Positions 10,500-19,517 of a stretch of 48,143 nucleotides of DNA are shown here, piece after piece. Position numbers and translations under genes: made by a program. Source of the stretch: Oxalobacteraceae bacterium (GTDB taxonomy: Bacteria; Pseudomonadota; Gammaproteobacteria; Burkholderiales; Burkholderiaceae_D); assembly GCA_021768485.1 (NCBI GenBank), contig JAIZVZ010000027.1, positions 1 to 48,143 on the forward strand, read 5' to 3'. Position 1 is the stretch's first letter. Each line of letters opens with the position of its first letter. Under the pieces are notes generated by a model, which saw nothing but the letters and a program-made list of their open reading frames with translations, did no database searches and was not told the DNA's origin.

Positions 10500-11318
10500 T
10501 TAACGGACCAGCGCCTTGATCACCGCCCACTGGCGGCGCGAGATCGGCAGCCGCTCCTCGCTGCCGCGCAACAGCACTTGCCAGACTTCCTGGCCTTTTT
10601 CGCCGTCCGGGCCGGGCGCGCCGCTACTGCTGCGTTCGACGCCGGCAATCGCGGCGCGCGCCACCAGGGCGTTCCGGTGCACGCGCACAAAAGTGGCCGC
10701 CAGTTCCTCTTCGATCGACAACAGCGACTCTTCGATCAGATAATCGCGGCCGGCGGTGCGCAGCGTGATGTATTTTTGCTGGGCCTTCAGATACAGTACC
10801 TCGGCCACCGGCACCAGCAAGACGCGGCCTTTTTCCGCGACCGAAAAATGCTGGCGCCGGGCGCCGAGGGTTGCCGCCGTTGCCGCGGCTGTCACTGTCA
10901 TCGTCGCCGGCGCGCCGCGCAGCGCCAGCACACGCGCGATGGCTTGCTGCAAACGCGAGGCGCGTACCGGCTTGAGCAGATAATCGAGCACCCCTACTTC
11001 GAAGGCGGCCAGCGCATGGGCGTCAAAAGCGGTAATGAAAATGACGGCCGGCGCCGCGCCGTCGAGGGCCGCGATGCGGGCCGCCACCGCGATCCCGCTC
11101 TCGCCCGGCATCTGAATGTCGAGCAGGACGACGGCCGGGGCATGGGTCTGTATGGCCGCCAGTGCCTCAACGCCGTTGCCGGCCTCGGCCACCACCTGCC
11201 AGTTGGCGCATTGCGGCTCGTCGGCGGCCAGCTCGCTGAGCATGCGGCGCAGGCGCAGGCGGGCCGGCGCTTCGTCGTCGACGATCAGGATGCCGGCCGT
11301 CCGCCCCTGGGCGCTCAT
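10500..11318 (-). CDS. algR: LytTR-family response regulator (AlgR type)
   Basis: A 272-residue DNA-binding response regulator. The receiver (residues about 8-130) has ILIVDDE, the phosphoacceptor in LLDIQMPGESG, FITAFDA with the conserved Thr, and LLKPV with the conserved Lys. The C-terminal LytTR domain includes VAEVLYLKAQQKYITL and FVRVHRNALV. Ala/Thr-rich low-complexity sequence links the two. It overlaps the histidine-kinase gene by 4 bp (11315-11318), so the pair is co-translated. Adjacency of such a pair to argH is familiar from the algZ/algR locus of Pseudomonas and relatives. hemC, often next there, is not seen here. Confidence 0.88.
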   Translation of the reverse strand: MSAQGRTAGILIVDDEAPARLRLRRMLSELAADEPQCANWQVVAEAGNGVEALAAIQTHAPAVVLLDIQMPGESGIAVAARIAALDGAAPAVIFITAFDAHALAAFEVGVLDYLLKPVRASRLQQAIARVLALRGAPATMTVTAAATAATLGARRQHFSVAEKGRVLLVPVAEVLYLKAQQKYITLRTAGRDYLIEESLLSIEEELAATFVRVHRNALVARAAIAGVERSSSGAPGPDGEKGQEVWQVLLRGSEERLPISRRQWAVIKALVR

Positions 11319-12418
11319 GGCAACACCGAAGCAACAGCGGCAGCCGGCGCCAGATGGCGAACCGGAAAACGCAGCCGCACTTCGAAGCGGCCATCGGCGA
11401 CGGCAGTCGTCAGGTCGGCCTCGACGTCGTACAGCAAGGCCAGCCGCTCGCGGATATTCTCGAGTGCCATGTGGCTGCCCGCATTGCCGCCGCCGCCATC
11501 GCCGTCATGCACGGGATTGCCGATCAGGAGCTGCACGCGGTCCAGCGTGCGCGACACGGCGATGTCGATGATGGCCGGCGCCAGCGCCGGTTCGACGCCG
11601 TAATGCACGGCGTTTTCCAGCAGCGGCTGCAGCAACAGCGCCGGCACTTGCAGCGTGCGCAGGGTCTGCTCGCTCAACTGGCCGAGATCCCAGCGCATCT
11701 GCAGGCGTTCGCCAAGGCGGATTTTTTCGATCGACAGATATTGCTTGCTCAAGGCGATTTCCTGCGCGAGGCTGGTCAGCACGCGCTGGTCCTGCATCAA
11801 GACCCGGAACAGATCGGCCAGATCTTCGAGCGTCGCCTCGGCCTGGCGCGGCTGTTCGCGGATCAGCGACAAGACCGCATTCAGGCTGTTGAATAAAAAA
11901 TGCGGCCTGATTCGTGCCTGCAAGGCTTGCAGGCGCGCTTCGGCCAGGGCCGGCGAAAAAGCGCGGGCCCGCAAATGAAAATAGTATTGCAACAATACGC
12001 CAGACACGGCGGCCAGCCAGATCGCCTTGTACGCTGCCGGCGCCTGGCCCTGGCTACTGCCGAGCAAGCCGTCGAGCCCGGCCAGCATTTGCAGCAGCAC
12101 GCCGACGACGGCCGCCGGCAAGGCCGCGCCAAGCAGCCATTGCCAGGCCACAGGCCAGTGCCAGCGCTGAGCCAGCGCGCGCGCGCCGCACCAGGCCGCC
12201 AGCGAAGCGAGTGTCCCCCATTCAAGCAACATGGCATGGTCGAGAAAAATTTGCACCAAAACGGTGCGATCAGTCGCCACCATCGCGCAGCCCAGCAAAA
12301 ACGCCAGATTGACGGCCGCCAGCGTCCGAAACACCACGCCGGTATTGCCGCCGTCGGGAATGGCGTTGCTCCAGCCGGCCGAGACAGCTTGTTTATCGCG
12401 CCTCATCGTATAAAGCAT
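11315..12418 (-). CDS. algZ: LytS/AlgZ-family sensor histidine kinase
   Basis: A 367-residue membrane kinase. Several hydrophobic segments occupy the first 150 residues. The His_kinase domain follows with the phosphorylated His in RIRPHFLFNSLNAVL, then an ATP-binding domain with LLLQPLLENAVHYG and a Gly-rich box (DGDGGGGNAG). This is the LytS/YpdA/AlgZ architecture and pairs with the LytTR regulator directly downstream. The start could be 12418 or the ATG at 12406; neither has a strong ribosome site. It is transcribed divergently from argH. Confidence 0.88.
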   Translation of the reverse strand: MLYTMRRDKQAVSAGWSNAIPDGGNTGVVFRTLAAVNLAFLLGCAMVATDRTVLVQIFLDHAMLLEWGTLASLAAWCGARALAQRWHWPVAWQWLLGAALPAAVVGVLLQMLAGLDGLLGSSQGQAPAAYKAIWLAAVSGVLLQYYFHLRARAFSPALAEARLQALQARIRPHFLFNSLNAVLSLIREQPRQAEATLEDLADLFRVLMQDQRVLTSLAQEIALSKQYLSIEKIRLGERLQMRWDLGQLSEQTLRTLQVPALLLQPLLENAVHYGVEPALAPAIIDIAVSRTLDRVQLLIGNPVHDGDGGGGNAGSHMALENIRERLALLYDVEADLTTAVADGRFEVRLRFPVRHLAPAAAVASVLP

Positions 12419-12546
12419 TCACGTTCATGCAGACACATTCAGGGCAGTCCTGGCAAATTTTACAAGTTTAGATAAAAAAACGCGCCGGACGACCGCCGCC
12501 ACCGGCCCGCTTGCAACTCAATTTCGTCGCGCCCGGCTTTGTTCGC

Positions 12547-12552
12547 TATAAT
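12547..12552 (+). promoter_or_regulatory. Probable argH -10 element
   Basis: A perfect TATAAT lies 33 bases upstream of the argH start codon. No good -35 hexamer stands at the usual distance; TTTCGT at 12522-12527 (19-bp spacer) is the nearest. The short leader this implies fits the chosen argH start. Confidence 0.5.
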
Positions 12553-12585
12553 CGGCTATTGTCCGATTTACCTTATCCCGAGATT

Positions 12586-13986
12586 ATGACAGCACAATTA
12601 TCCAAAAAGAGCGAAGCCTGGTCGGCGCGTTTTTCCGAACCGGTTTCCGATCTTGTGAAACGCTACACCGCCTCGATCTCATTCGATTACCGCCTGGCCC
12701 GCTTCGACATCGCCGGTTCGCTGGCACACGCCGAAATGCTGCACGCCCAGCATATCATCAGCAGCGAGGATTTTGCCGAGATCAACCGCGGCATGGCCCA
12801 GATCAGCGCCGAAATCGATGCCGGCAAGTTCGAATGGCTGCTCGACCTCGAGGATGTGCATCTGAATATCGAAAAACGCCTGACCGAACTGGTCGGCGAT
12901 GCCGGCAAGCGCCTGCACACGGGGCGTTCGCGCAACGACCAGGTGGCCACCGACATCCGCCTCTACCTGCGCGACGCCATCGACAATATCGGCCTCTTGC
13001 TGCGCGACTTGCGCCTGGCCCTGCTGAACCTGGCCGAACGCCACAGCGGCACCATCATGCCCGGCTTTACCCATATGCAGGTGGCGCAGCCGATCACCTT
13101 CGGCCACCACATCCTGGCCTATGTCGAAATGTTCGGCCGCGACGGCGAGCGCATGCTCGACTGCCGGCGCCGCGTCAACCGCCTGCCGCTCGGCGCCGCC
13201 GCGCTGGCCGGCACCACCTTCCCGATCGACCGCGAGCGCGTCGCCCGCACGCTCGGCTTCGACGACGTCTGCCACAATTCGCTCGATGCCGTCTCGGACC
13301 GCGATTTCGCCATCGAATTTTGCGCCGCCGCCGCGCTGGTGATGACGCATGTCTCGCGCATGTCGGAAGAGCTGGTGATCTGGATGAGTCCGCGGGTCGG
13401 CTTCATCGACATCGCCGACCGCTTTTGCACCGGCTCCTCGATCATGCCGCAAAAGAAAAACCCGGACGTGCCGGAACTGGCGCGCGGCAAGACCGGCCGC
13501 GTCAACGGCCATCTGGTGGCCCTGCTGACCCTGATGAAAGGCCAGCCGCTCGCTTACAACAAGGATAATCAGGAAGACAAGGAACCGCTGTTCGATACCG
13601 TCGATACGGTGGTCGACACCTTGCGCATCTTCGCCGACATGGCCGGCGGCATCAGCGTCAAGGACGACGCCATGCGCGATGCCGCGCTGCAGGGCTTTGC
13701 CACCGCCACCGACCTCGCCGACTATCTGGTCAAGAAGGGCCTGCCGTTCCGCGACGCCCACGAGGCGGTCGCGCGCGCGGTGCGCCGCTGCGTCGACCGC
13801 GGCTGCGACCTGACCGATCTGACGCTGGCCGAGATGCAGGAATTCTCGCGCCTGATCGGCGACGACGTCTACGACGTGCTGACGCTGGAAGGCTCGGTGG
13901 CGGCCCGCAACCATATCGGCGGCACCGCCCCCGAACAGGTCAGGGCGGCCATCGAACGCGTGCGCGCATTGCTGGCGTCGCACTGA
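12586..13986 (+). CDS. argH: Argininosuccinate lyase
   Basis: Splits argininosuccinate into arginine and fumarate, the last step of arginine synthesis; it acts as a cytosolic tetramer. At 466 residues it is of normal length. The family signature [15 protein letters not shown] is at about residues 283-297, with catalytic Ser in the flexible loop. [12 protein letters not shown] and HTGFTH-type segments ([12 protein letters not shown]) supply the other active-site residues. The ATG at 12586 begins [16 protein letters not shown], matching the usual N-terminus; an upstream frame from 12511 would include the promoter. It is a single-gene unit ending at a hairpin. Confidence 0.97.
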   Translation: MTAQLSKKSEAWSARFSEPVSDLVKRYTASISFDYRLARFDIAGSLAHAEMLHAQHIISSEDFAEINRGMAQISAEIDAGKFEWLLDLEDVHLNIEKRLTELVGDAGKRLHTGRSRNDQVATDIRLYLRDAIDNIGLLLRDLRLALLNLAERHSGTIMPGFTHMQVAQPITFGHHILAYVEMFGRDGERMLDCRRRVNRLPLGAAALAGTTFPIDRERVARTLGFDDVCHNSLDAVSDRDFAIEFCAAAALVMTHVSRMSEELVIWMSPRVGFIDIADRFCTGSSIMPQKKNPDVPELARGKTGRVNGHLVALLTLMKGQPLAYNKDNQEDKEPLFDTVDTVVDTLRIFADMAGGISVKDDAMRDAALQGFATATDLADYLVKKGLPFRDAHEAVARAVRRCVDRGCDLTDLTLAEMQEFSRLIGDDVYDVLTLEGSVAARNHIGGTAPEQVRAAIERVRALLASH

Positions 13987-14020
13987 CCGCGGGGAATACA
14001 ACAGGTAATGCCACAAACGC

Positions 14021-14053
14021 GGCCGGCATGCTGCTAATTAGCAACTGCCGGCC
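14021..14053. terminator. Hairpin between convergent argH and pmbA
   Basis: GGCCGGCA and TGCCGGCC form the outer 8-bp stem, and a nested TGCTAATTAGCA palindrome can form inside it. It lies between the ends of argH and pmbA and has no T-tract. A bidirectional stop or an mRNA 3'-end stabiliser is likely. Confidence 0.5.
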
Positions 14054-14064
14054 GCCAGCATGGT

Positions 14065-15417
14065 TCAGTTACCGGCAACAACCATGTTTTCGATCAGGAT
14101 CGAGCCGGTATGCTTGCTGCCGCGGTCGAGGACGTCGGCGCCGATGGCGACGATGTGCTGGAACATCTGCTTCATATTGCCGGCAATCGTGATTTCTTCG
14201 ACCGGATAGGCAATCACGCCATTTTCGACCCAATAGCCGGAAGCGCCGCGCGAATAGTCGCCGGTCACATAATTGGTTCCCTGCCCCATCAGCTCGGTCA
14301 CCAGCAAGCCCGTGCCCATTTTCCTGAGCATGGCTTCGAAATCGTCGTCGGCCCGGGTCAGGCTCGAGTTCAGTTTCAGATTGTGCGAACCACCGGCATT
14401 CCCGGTGGTTTTCATGCCCAGCTTGCGGGCCGAATAACAGGACAGGAAATAGCCCTGCACCACGCCATCCTTGACCACTTCGCGTTTGTGGGTGCGCACC
14501 CCTTCCTCGTCGAACGGCGCCGAACCGATGGCGCCGATCTGATGCGGGTCTTCCAGAATCTGAATATGCGAAGGAAATACCTGCTGACCGAGCGAATCGA
14601 GCAGGAAAGTCGATTTGCGGTACAGCGCGCCGCCCGAGACCGCTTGCACGAACGTGCCCAGCAGGCCGGCCGCCAGCGGCGCCTCGAACAGCACAGGACA
14701 GGTGCGGGTGTCGAGCTTGCGGGCATTTAGACGCGCCAGCGCGCGCTCGGCGGCATAGCGGCCGATCGCTTCCGGCTCGGCCATTCTCCGCGCATCGCGC
14801 ACCGAGGAATACCAGTCGTCGCGCTGCATTCTGGCGCCCTTGCCGGCAATCGGCGCAATCGACATCGTGTGCCGCGAATACGGATAACCGCCGCAAAAGC
14901 CGCGCGAATTGGCGGTCACGAAATGCGACTGCTGGGCATGCACGCCCGCCCCTTCGCTATTGGTGATGCGCGGATCGACCGCAAACGCGGCCGCTTCGCA
15001 GCGCAGGGCCAGCGCCACCGCTTCTTCGGTGGAGACCGTCCACGGATAGCATAAGCGAAGGTCGACCGGGTACATTTCGAGCAGCTCGGCCTCCGGCAGG
15101 CCGGCGCAATCGTCCTCTGCCGTGAAACGCGCGATATTGTAGGCGGCGTCGACCGTGGCCCGCAGCGCCTTTTCGGAAAAGTCGGAGGTGCTGGCATTGC
15201 CGCGTTTTTGACCGATATACACGGTCACGCCCATGCCTTTATCCTTGTTTTGCTCGATCGTCTCGATTTTCCCCTTGCGCACGGACACCGACAGGCCGCT
15301 GCCCTCGCTGAACTCGACCGCGGCATCGGAAGCGCCTTTTTCTTGGGCAAAATGCAACACATCGCGCGCCAATTGCTTTAATTGGTCCTGGGTATGGATA
15401 AATACGGAATCATTCAT
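14065..15417 (-). CDS. pmbA: PmbA/TldE metalloprotease subunit
   Basis: A 450-residue member of the TldD/TldE (PmbA) family, matching the usual length. In E. coli, TldD and PmbA form a complex that degrades unfolded peptides and matures microcin B17 and CcdA. Features are a VEFSEGSGLSVSVRKGKIE segment in the N-terminal domain and KLNSSLTRADDDFEAML and NYVTGDYSRGASGYWVENG near the end. PmbA subunits lack the HExxxH zinc site of TldD, and none is seen here. The partner TldD is not in the window. It is divergent from darP, a common Burkholderiales arrangement. Confidence 0.94.
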   Translation of the reverse strand: MNDSVFIHTQDQLKQLARDVLHFAQEKGASDAAVEFSEGSGLSVSVRKGKIETIEQNKDKGMGVTVYIGQKRGNASTSDFSEKALRATVDAAYNIARFTAEDDCAGLPEAELLEMYPVDLRLCYPWTVSTEEAVALALRCEAAAFAVDPRITNSEGAGVHAQQSHFVTANSRGFCGGYPYSRHTMSIAPIAGKGARMQRDDWYSSVRDARRMAEPEAIGRYAAERALARLNARKLDTRTCPVLFEAPLAAGLLGTFVQAVSGGALYRKSTFLLDSLGQQVFPSHIQILEDPHQIGAIGSAPFDEEGVRTHKREVVKDGVVQGYFLSCYSARKLGMKTTGNAGGSHNLKLNSSLTRADDDFEAMLRKMGTGLLVTELMGQGTNYVTGDYSRGASGYWVENGVIAYPVEEITIAGNMKQMFQHIVAIGADVLDRGSKHTGSILIENMVVAGN

Positions 15418-15504
15418 ATGCTCATTTCTGAAAGGCGCTAAAACAGTTATGATAGCAGTCGTTTACAGTTTATAGAATGGCATTGCGCCATATCTCCACC
15501 GACC

Positions 15505-16128
15505 ATGCCAAATCCAAACCGCGGCGCTTGCGGATTCCAATCGAGTGAATTCGAAGAAGAATACGAGCGCCCTTCCAAATCGCAGTTGAAACGCGAGATG
15601 ACCGCGCTGCAAAAACTCGGCGCCGAACTGATCGCCGAGCCGCGCGACCGCGTCAAGCGCGTGCCGATGCCAGAGGACGTGCGCGACGCGATTCTCGAAT
15701 GCCAGCTGATCAAGGATCACGAAGGCCGGCGCCGCCAATTGCAATACGTGGGCAAGAAAATGCGCACGCTCGACGCCGATGAAGTCGCCGTCATCCAAAA
15801 GACCATCGACAGCTGGAAAGGCATGTCCAAATCCGATACCGCCGCCATGCATGCGCTGGAACGCCATCGCGACCGCCTGCTGTCGGACGACAAGGCGCTG
15901 ACCGAACTGCTGTCGCAAAACCCGCAGCTCGACGCCCAGCAGCTGCGGGCCCTGATCCGCAACGCCCGCAAGGAACAGGCCGAGAACAAGCCGCCCAAGG
16001 CCTATCGTGAAATTTTCCAGATCCTCAAGCAGATCGCGGCCGACGGCAAGCGCGGCGACAATGACGGGCCTGGCGAGTCGGCCGACGATGAATTTTCCGC
16101 AGGCGACACCGATGGCGACCACGACTGA
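15505..16128 (+). CDS. darP: Ribosome-associated protein DarP (YjgA, DUF615)
   Basis: A 207-residue DUF615 protein, which helps late maturation of the 50S subunit. Conserved stretches are PSKSQLKREMTALQKLG, RRRQLQYVGKKMR and ARKEQAENKPPKAYREIFQ. The fold is mostly helical and highly charged, ending in an acidic tail rich in Asp/Glu. The last 17 bases overlap the mog start, so the two are translationally coupled, as often seen in Burkholderiales. Confidence 0.93.
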   Translation: MPNPNRGACGFQSSEFEEEYERPSKSQLKREMTALQKLGAELIAEPRDRVKRVPMPEDVRDAILECQLIKDHEGRRRQLQYVGKKMRTLDADEVAVIQKTIDSWKGMSKSDTAAMHALERHRDRLLSDDKALTELLSQNPQLDAQQLRALIRNARKEQAENKPPKAYREIFQILKQIAADGKRGDNDGPGESADDEFSAGDTDGDHD

Positions 16129-16717
16129 CATCCTGAAAGTCGGCCTGGTTTCGGTTTCCGACCGCGCCGCGGCCGGCGTCTACCAGGACCAGGGCATTCC
16201 CGCCCTGCAGGAATGGCTGGCCGGCGCGCTGAGCACGCCATTCGAGACCTGCGTGCGCCTGATTCCCGACGAACAGGCCGTCATCGAACAGACCCTGATC
16301 GAACTGGTCGACCAGCTGCATTGCGACCTGGTGCTGACGACCGGCGGCACCGGTCCCAGCAGGCGCGACGTCACGCCCGAGGCGACGCTGGCCGTGGCGA
16401 GCAAGACCATGCCGGGCTTCGGCGAACAGATGCGCCAGATCAGCCTGCAATTCGTGCCGACCGCCATTTTGTCGCGCCAGCTGGCGGCAATTCGCGAAAC
16501 GCCCGAGCATGCGGCCCTGCTCATGAATCTTCCCGGCCAGCCGAAAGCGATCCGCGAGACGCTGGAAGGCCTCAAAGACACCGATGGCAAGCAGCTGGTG
16601 GCCGGCATCTTTGCCGCCGTGCCCTACTGTATCGACCTCATCGGCGGACCCTATATTGAAACCCACGACGCGGTATGCAAGGCCTTCCGGCCCAAATCTG
16701 CGCTGCGTCAAAAATAA
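16112..16717 (+). CDS. mog: Molybdopterin adenylyltransferase
   Basis: Adenylates molybdopterin before molybdenum insertion in cofactor synthesis. At 201 residues it is close to the E. coli Mog length. The MoCF-domain motif TGGTGPSRRDVTPEAT begins at residue 77, and MPGFGEQMRQISLQFVPTAILSRQ and LMNLPGQPKAIRE are typical of Mog rather than MoaB. Starts at 16112 or the upstream ATG 16088 are possible. I chose 16112 because MATTTDILKVGLVSVSDRA gives the standard N-terminus. It overlaps darP by 17 bases. Confidence 0.93.
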   Translation: MATTTDILKVGLVSVSDRAAAGVYQDQGIPALQEWLAGALSTPFETCVRLIPDEQAVIEQTLIELVDQLHCDLVLTTGGTGPSRRDVTPEATLAVASKTMPGFGEQMRQISLQFVPTAILSRQLAAIRETPEHAALLMNLPGQPKAIRETLEGLKDTDGKQLVAGIFAAVPYCIDLIGGPYIETHDAVCKAFRPKSALRQK

Positions 16718-16736
16718 GAAAGGCTGGACCCACATC

Positions 16737-17429
16737 ATGACGACAACAACCCTGGAAACCATTGAAGTCGAAACCGCCCCCAATCCCGGCGCCGCCATCA
16801 TCTGGATGCACGGCCTGGGCGCCGACGGCAACGATTTCGTGCCGATGGTGCCGGAACTCGATTTGCGCGGCCTGGCGCCGATCCGTTTCATTTTCCCGCA
16901 CGCCCAGGTGCGTCCGGTAACGATTAACAACGGCTACGAAATGCGCGCCTGGTACGACGTCTACGGCGGCGAATTCGGCAGCGTGCCGTCCGGCGCGCAG
17001 CGCGAAGACAGCGCCGGCCTGCATGCCTCGCAACTGCAGATCGAAGCGCTGATCGCCAAGGAAAATGCGCGCGGCATTCCGACCGACCATATCGTGCTGG
17101 CCGGCTTTTCGCAAGGCTGCGCAATGGTGCTGCAAACCGGCTTGCGCCACAAGGACAAGCTGGCCGGCATGATGTGCCTGTCGGGCTACCTGCCTTTGCA
17201 AGCGGCCACCGAAACCGAACGCCAGCCGGCCAACCAGACCACGCCGATCTTCATGGCGCAAGGCACGGCCGACCCGGTGGTTGCGTTTGCGCGCGCCACG
17301 CAATCGCGCGACAAGCTGCAATCGATGGGCTACAACGTCGAGTGGCACGAATACCGCATGCAGCATTCGCTGTGCCAGCAAGAGGTGGCCGACATCGGCG
17401 CCTGGCTGCATCGGGTGTTTGCAAAATAA
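16737..17429 (+). CDS. Phospholipase/carboxylesterase family hydrolase
   Basis: A 230-residue cytosolic alpha/beta hydrolase of the carboxylesterase/acyl-protein-thioesterase type. The nucleophile is Ser125 in GFSQG; the Asp is in GTADPVV and the His in MQHSLC. WMHGLGADGNDF near the N-terminus forms the oxyanion region. The ATG at 16737 follows an AGAAAGG ribosome site. An open frame reaching back to 16584 lies inside mog. It sits 19 bases after mog, so the two are probably co-transcribed. The substrate is unknown; short-chain esters are usual for the family. Confidence 0.92.
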   Translation: MTTTTLETIEVETAPNPGAAIIWMHGLGADGNDFVPMVPELDLRGLAPIRFIFPHAQVRPVTINNGYEMRAWYDVYGGEFGSVPSGAQREDSAGLHASQLQIEALIAKENARGIPTDHIVLAGFSQGCAMVLQTGLRHKDKLAGMMCLSGYLPLQAATETERQPANQTTPIFMAQGTADPVVAFARATQSRDKLQSMGYNVEWHEYRMQHSLCQQEVADIGAWLHRVFAK

Positions 17430-17462
17430 GCGCAAAACAGGCGCAGAACAGGCGTAGAACAG
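17430..17462. repeat. 11-bp tandem repeat after a stop codon
   Basis: Three 11-bp units (gcgcaaaacag, gcgcagaacag, gcgtagaacag) begin at the base right after the esterase TAA stop (17427-17429). They fill the first half of the gap to maiA. Confidence 0.85.
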
Positions 17463-17490
17463 GGCGAGCAATGCAGAAAGGAGCGCCGCC

Positions 17491-18150
17491 ATGCAGCTGT
17501 ACAGTTATTTCCGCAGCTCGGCGGCGTACCGCGTCCGCATCGCCCTCAATCTGAAGGGCCTGGCCTGCGACATCATTCCCGTGCATCTGCTGCGCCAGGG
17601 CGGCGAACAGCTGCTGCCGGCCTACCGCAAGCTCAACGCCGCCGGCCTGGTGCCGACCCTCACCGATGCCGGCGCGGTACTGACGCAGTCGCTCGCCATC
17701 ATCGAATATCTCGACGAAGTCCATCCGCTGCCGCCGCTGTTGCCGGCCGGACCGCTGGCGCGTGCCCGCGTCAGGGCGCTGGCGCTGTCGATTGCCTGCG
17801 ACACCCACCCGCTCAACAATTTGCGCGTGCTGCGCTATCTGACCGACACCCTGAAAGTGAGCGAAGACGACAAGAATGCCTGGTACCGCCACTGGTGCGA
17901 ACAAGGGCTGGCCGCGCTTGAAACAAGCATCATCCGCGAAGACCGGGCCGGCGCCTTTTGCTACGGCGAGACGCCGACCATGGCCGACTGCTGCCTGATA
18001 CCGCAGATATTCAATGCCCAGCGCTTCCAGTGCGATCTGACGCGCATGCCGACCCTGCTGCGCATCTACAGGCACTGCATGAAGCTGCCGGCGTTTATCG
18101 CCGCCTCGCCGGCGCGCCAGCCCGATGCCGAAGCGTCGGGCACGCCATAG
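17491..18150 (+). CDS. maiA: Maleylacetoacetate isomerase (zeta-class GST)
   Basis: Isomerises maleylacetoacetate to fumarylacetoacetate in tyrosine/homogentisate breakdown, using glutathione. The 219 residues open with YSYFRSSAAYRVRIALNLKG, whose paired Ser residues form the zeta-class active site. TQSLAIIEYLDE binds glutathione, and the C-terminal helical domain carries GETPTMADCCLIPQI. A GAAAGGAG ribosome site precedes the ATG. hmgA and a true fahA are not adjacent. The FAH-family gene at 25.5 kb is of a different subtype, so involvement in the same pathway is not shown. Confidence 0.92.
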   Translation: MQLYSYFRSSAAYRVRIALNLKGLACDIIPVHLLRQGGEQLLPAYRKLNAAGLVPTLTDAGAVLTQSLAIIEYLDEVHPLPPLLPAGPLARARVRALALSIACDTHPLNNLRVLRYLTDTLKVSEDDKNAWYRHWCEQGLAALETSIIREDRAGAFCYGETPTMADCCLIPQIFNAQRFQCDLTRMPTLLRIYRHCMKLPAFIAASPARQPDAEASGTP

Positions 18151-18204
18151 GCTCGGCGCGCGGCACACGCCGCTCAGACAATGCGATCAGCGCCCTGGCG
18201 GCGA

Positions 18205-19296
18205 TCATTCACCCAACAGCAAATCGGTCTCGGTCTTGAGCCGTGCCAGCAATTGCGCCGCCGGCAAGGCCCGCGCCAGCGGCCCGCCCTGGCCCGCATA
18301 CATCGACACGTATTCGAGATTGCCGGCCTTGAATCCGGCCGCGCGCAAGGCGCCGGTCAGGGCATTTTGCAGCGGATAGGCCGGTAGCTGGTCGGCCTGC
18401 GCCGTCATCCGCTCGACAAAGCCGTTGACGATGGCGCGCGCCGGACGGCCTGAAAATACGCGCGTGACGGCGGTTGCGGTCTCCGGTCCGGCGGCGATGC
18501 GCCGCTTCCAGCCGGGATGGATGCCGGCCTCATCGGCGGTCAGAAAGGCCGTTCCCATCTGCACCCCGGCCGCGCCCAGCATCAGGCTGGCGGCGATGCC
18601 GCGGCCGTCCATGATGGCGCCGGCCGCCACCACCGGCAGCGCGACCGCATCGACCACTTGCGGCAGCAGCGCAAACAGGCCGAGCATCGATTGCTCGAAA
18701 TCGCCGATGAAGGTGCCGCGATGGCCGCCGGCCTCGGCGCCCTGCGCGCAGATCAGGTCGGCGCCGACCGCCTGCCAGGCTTGGGCTTCGGCGACGTTGG
18801 TGGCGGTGCCCATGACCTTGATGCCCTGCGCATGCAGGCGTTCGACGACGGCGGCCTTGACGATGCCGAAGGTGAAACTGACCAGCGCCGGCCGCAGTGC
18901 CAGTTGCAGCGCCAGCACCGCGTCGATCTGGGCGCTGACCGATTCGCACAGTTTTTCTGGCAGTGCCGGCAATGCCATGCCCAGCTCTTCGTAATACGGC
19001 CGCAAGCGCTCCTGAGCGGCCCGCAGCAGTTGCGGGTCGGCCGCCGGCGGCTCCAGCACGAACAGGTTGATGCCGAAAGGCTTGTCGCTCAATTGCCGGA
19101 TGCGGGCCACCTCGGCCGCAATTTTTTCCGGCGCCAGCGTGGCTGCCGCCAGCGAACCGAAGGCGCCGGCATTCGACACCGCGGCCACCAGCTCGGCCGT
19201 CGTGGCGCCGCCGGCCATCGGCGCCTGCAAGATGGGCAGATCGATTTCCAGTATCTCGCTCAGGCTGGTATGGGGCCAGGAACTGTTGCTGCGCAT
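18205..19296 (-). CDS. Nitronate monooxygenase (2-nitropropane dioxygenase family)
   Basis: An FMN-dependent enzyme that oxidises alkyl nitronates such as propionate 3-nitronate to carbonyl compounds. At 363 residues it is a typical class I length. Motifs are LQAPMAGGATT near the N-terminus, GAEAGGHRG with the catalytic His, and AAGAIMDGRGIAASLMLGA for the FMN phosphate. The ATG at 19296 has a strong ribosome site (TGAGGAG). It is convergent with maiA. Likely roles are nitronate detoxification or a related FMN oxidation. Confidence 0.92.
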   Translation of the reverse strand: MRSNSSWPHTSLSEILEIDLPILQAPMAGGATTAELVAAVSNAGAFGSLAAATLAPEKIAAEVARIRQLSDKPFGINLFVLEPPAADPQLLRAAQERLRPYYEELGMALPALPEKLCESVSAQIDAVLALQLALRPALVSFTFGIVKAAVVERLHAQGIKVMGTATNVAEAQAWQAVGADLICAQGAEAGGHRGTFIGDFEQSMLGLFALLPQVVDAVALPVVAAGAIMDGRGIAASLMLGAAGVQMGTAFLTADEAGIHPGWKRRIAAGPETATAVTRVFSGRPARAIVNGFVERMTAQADQLPAYPLQNALTGALRAAGFKAGNLEYVSMYAGQGGPLARALPAAQLLARLKTETDLLLGE

Positions 19297-19517
19297 AGCC
19301 GATTCTCCTCAGGTAGGTGCGAATTCGTGCAGTTCGTAACAATAGCGGTCCGCGCCCGCCAGACAACAAGAAACAAGCGCGAACAAACGCGGCGCGCCGG
19401 GCCGGATTGCCCAAGCTTGGATTATCGGCTTGAGCGCAAAATCCCGAACGGCACGGAGGCGATGCGCGCAGCAGAAAGGGACAAGGCAGGCATGGCCTGG
19501 CGTCGGCGTTTTTCATA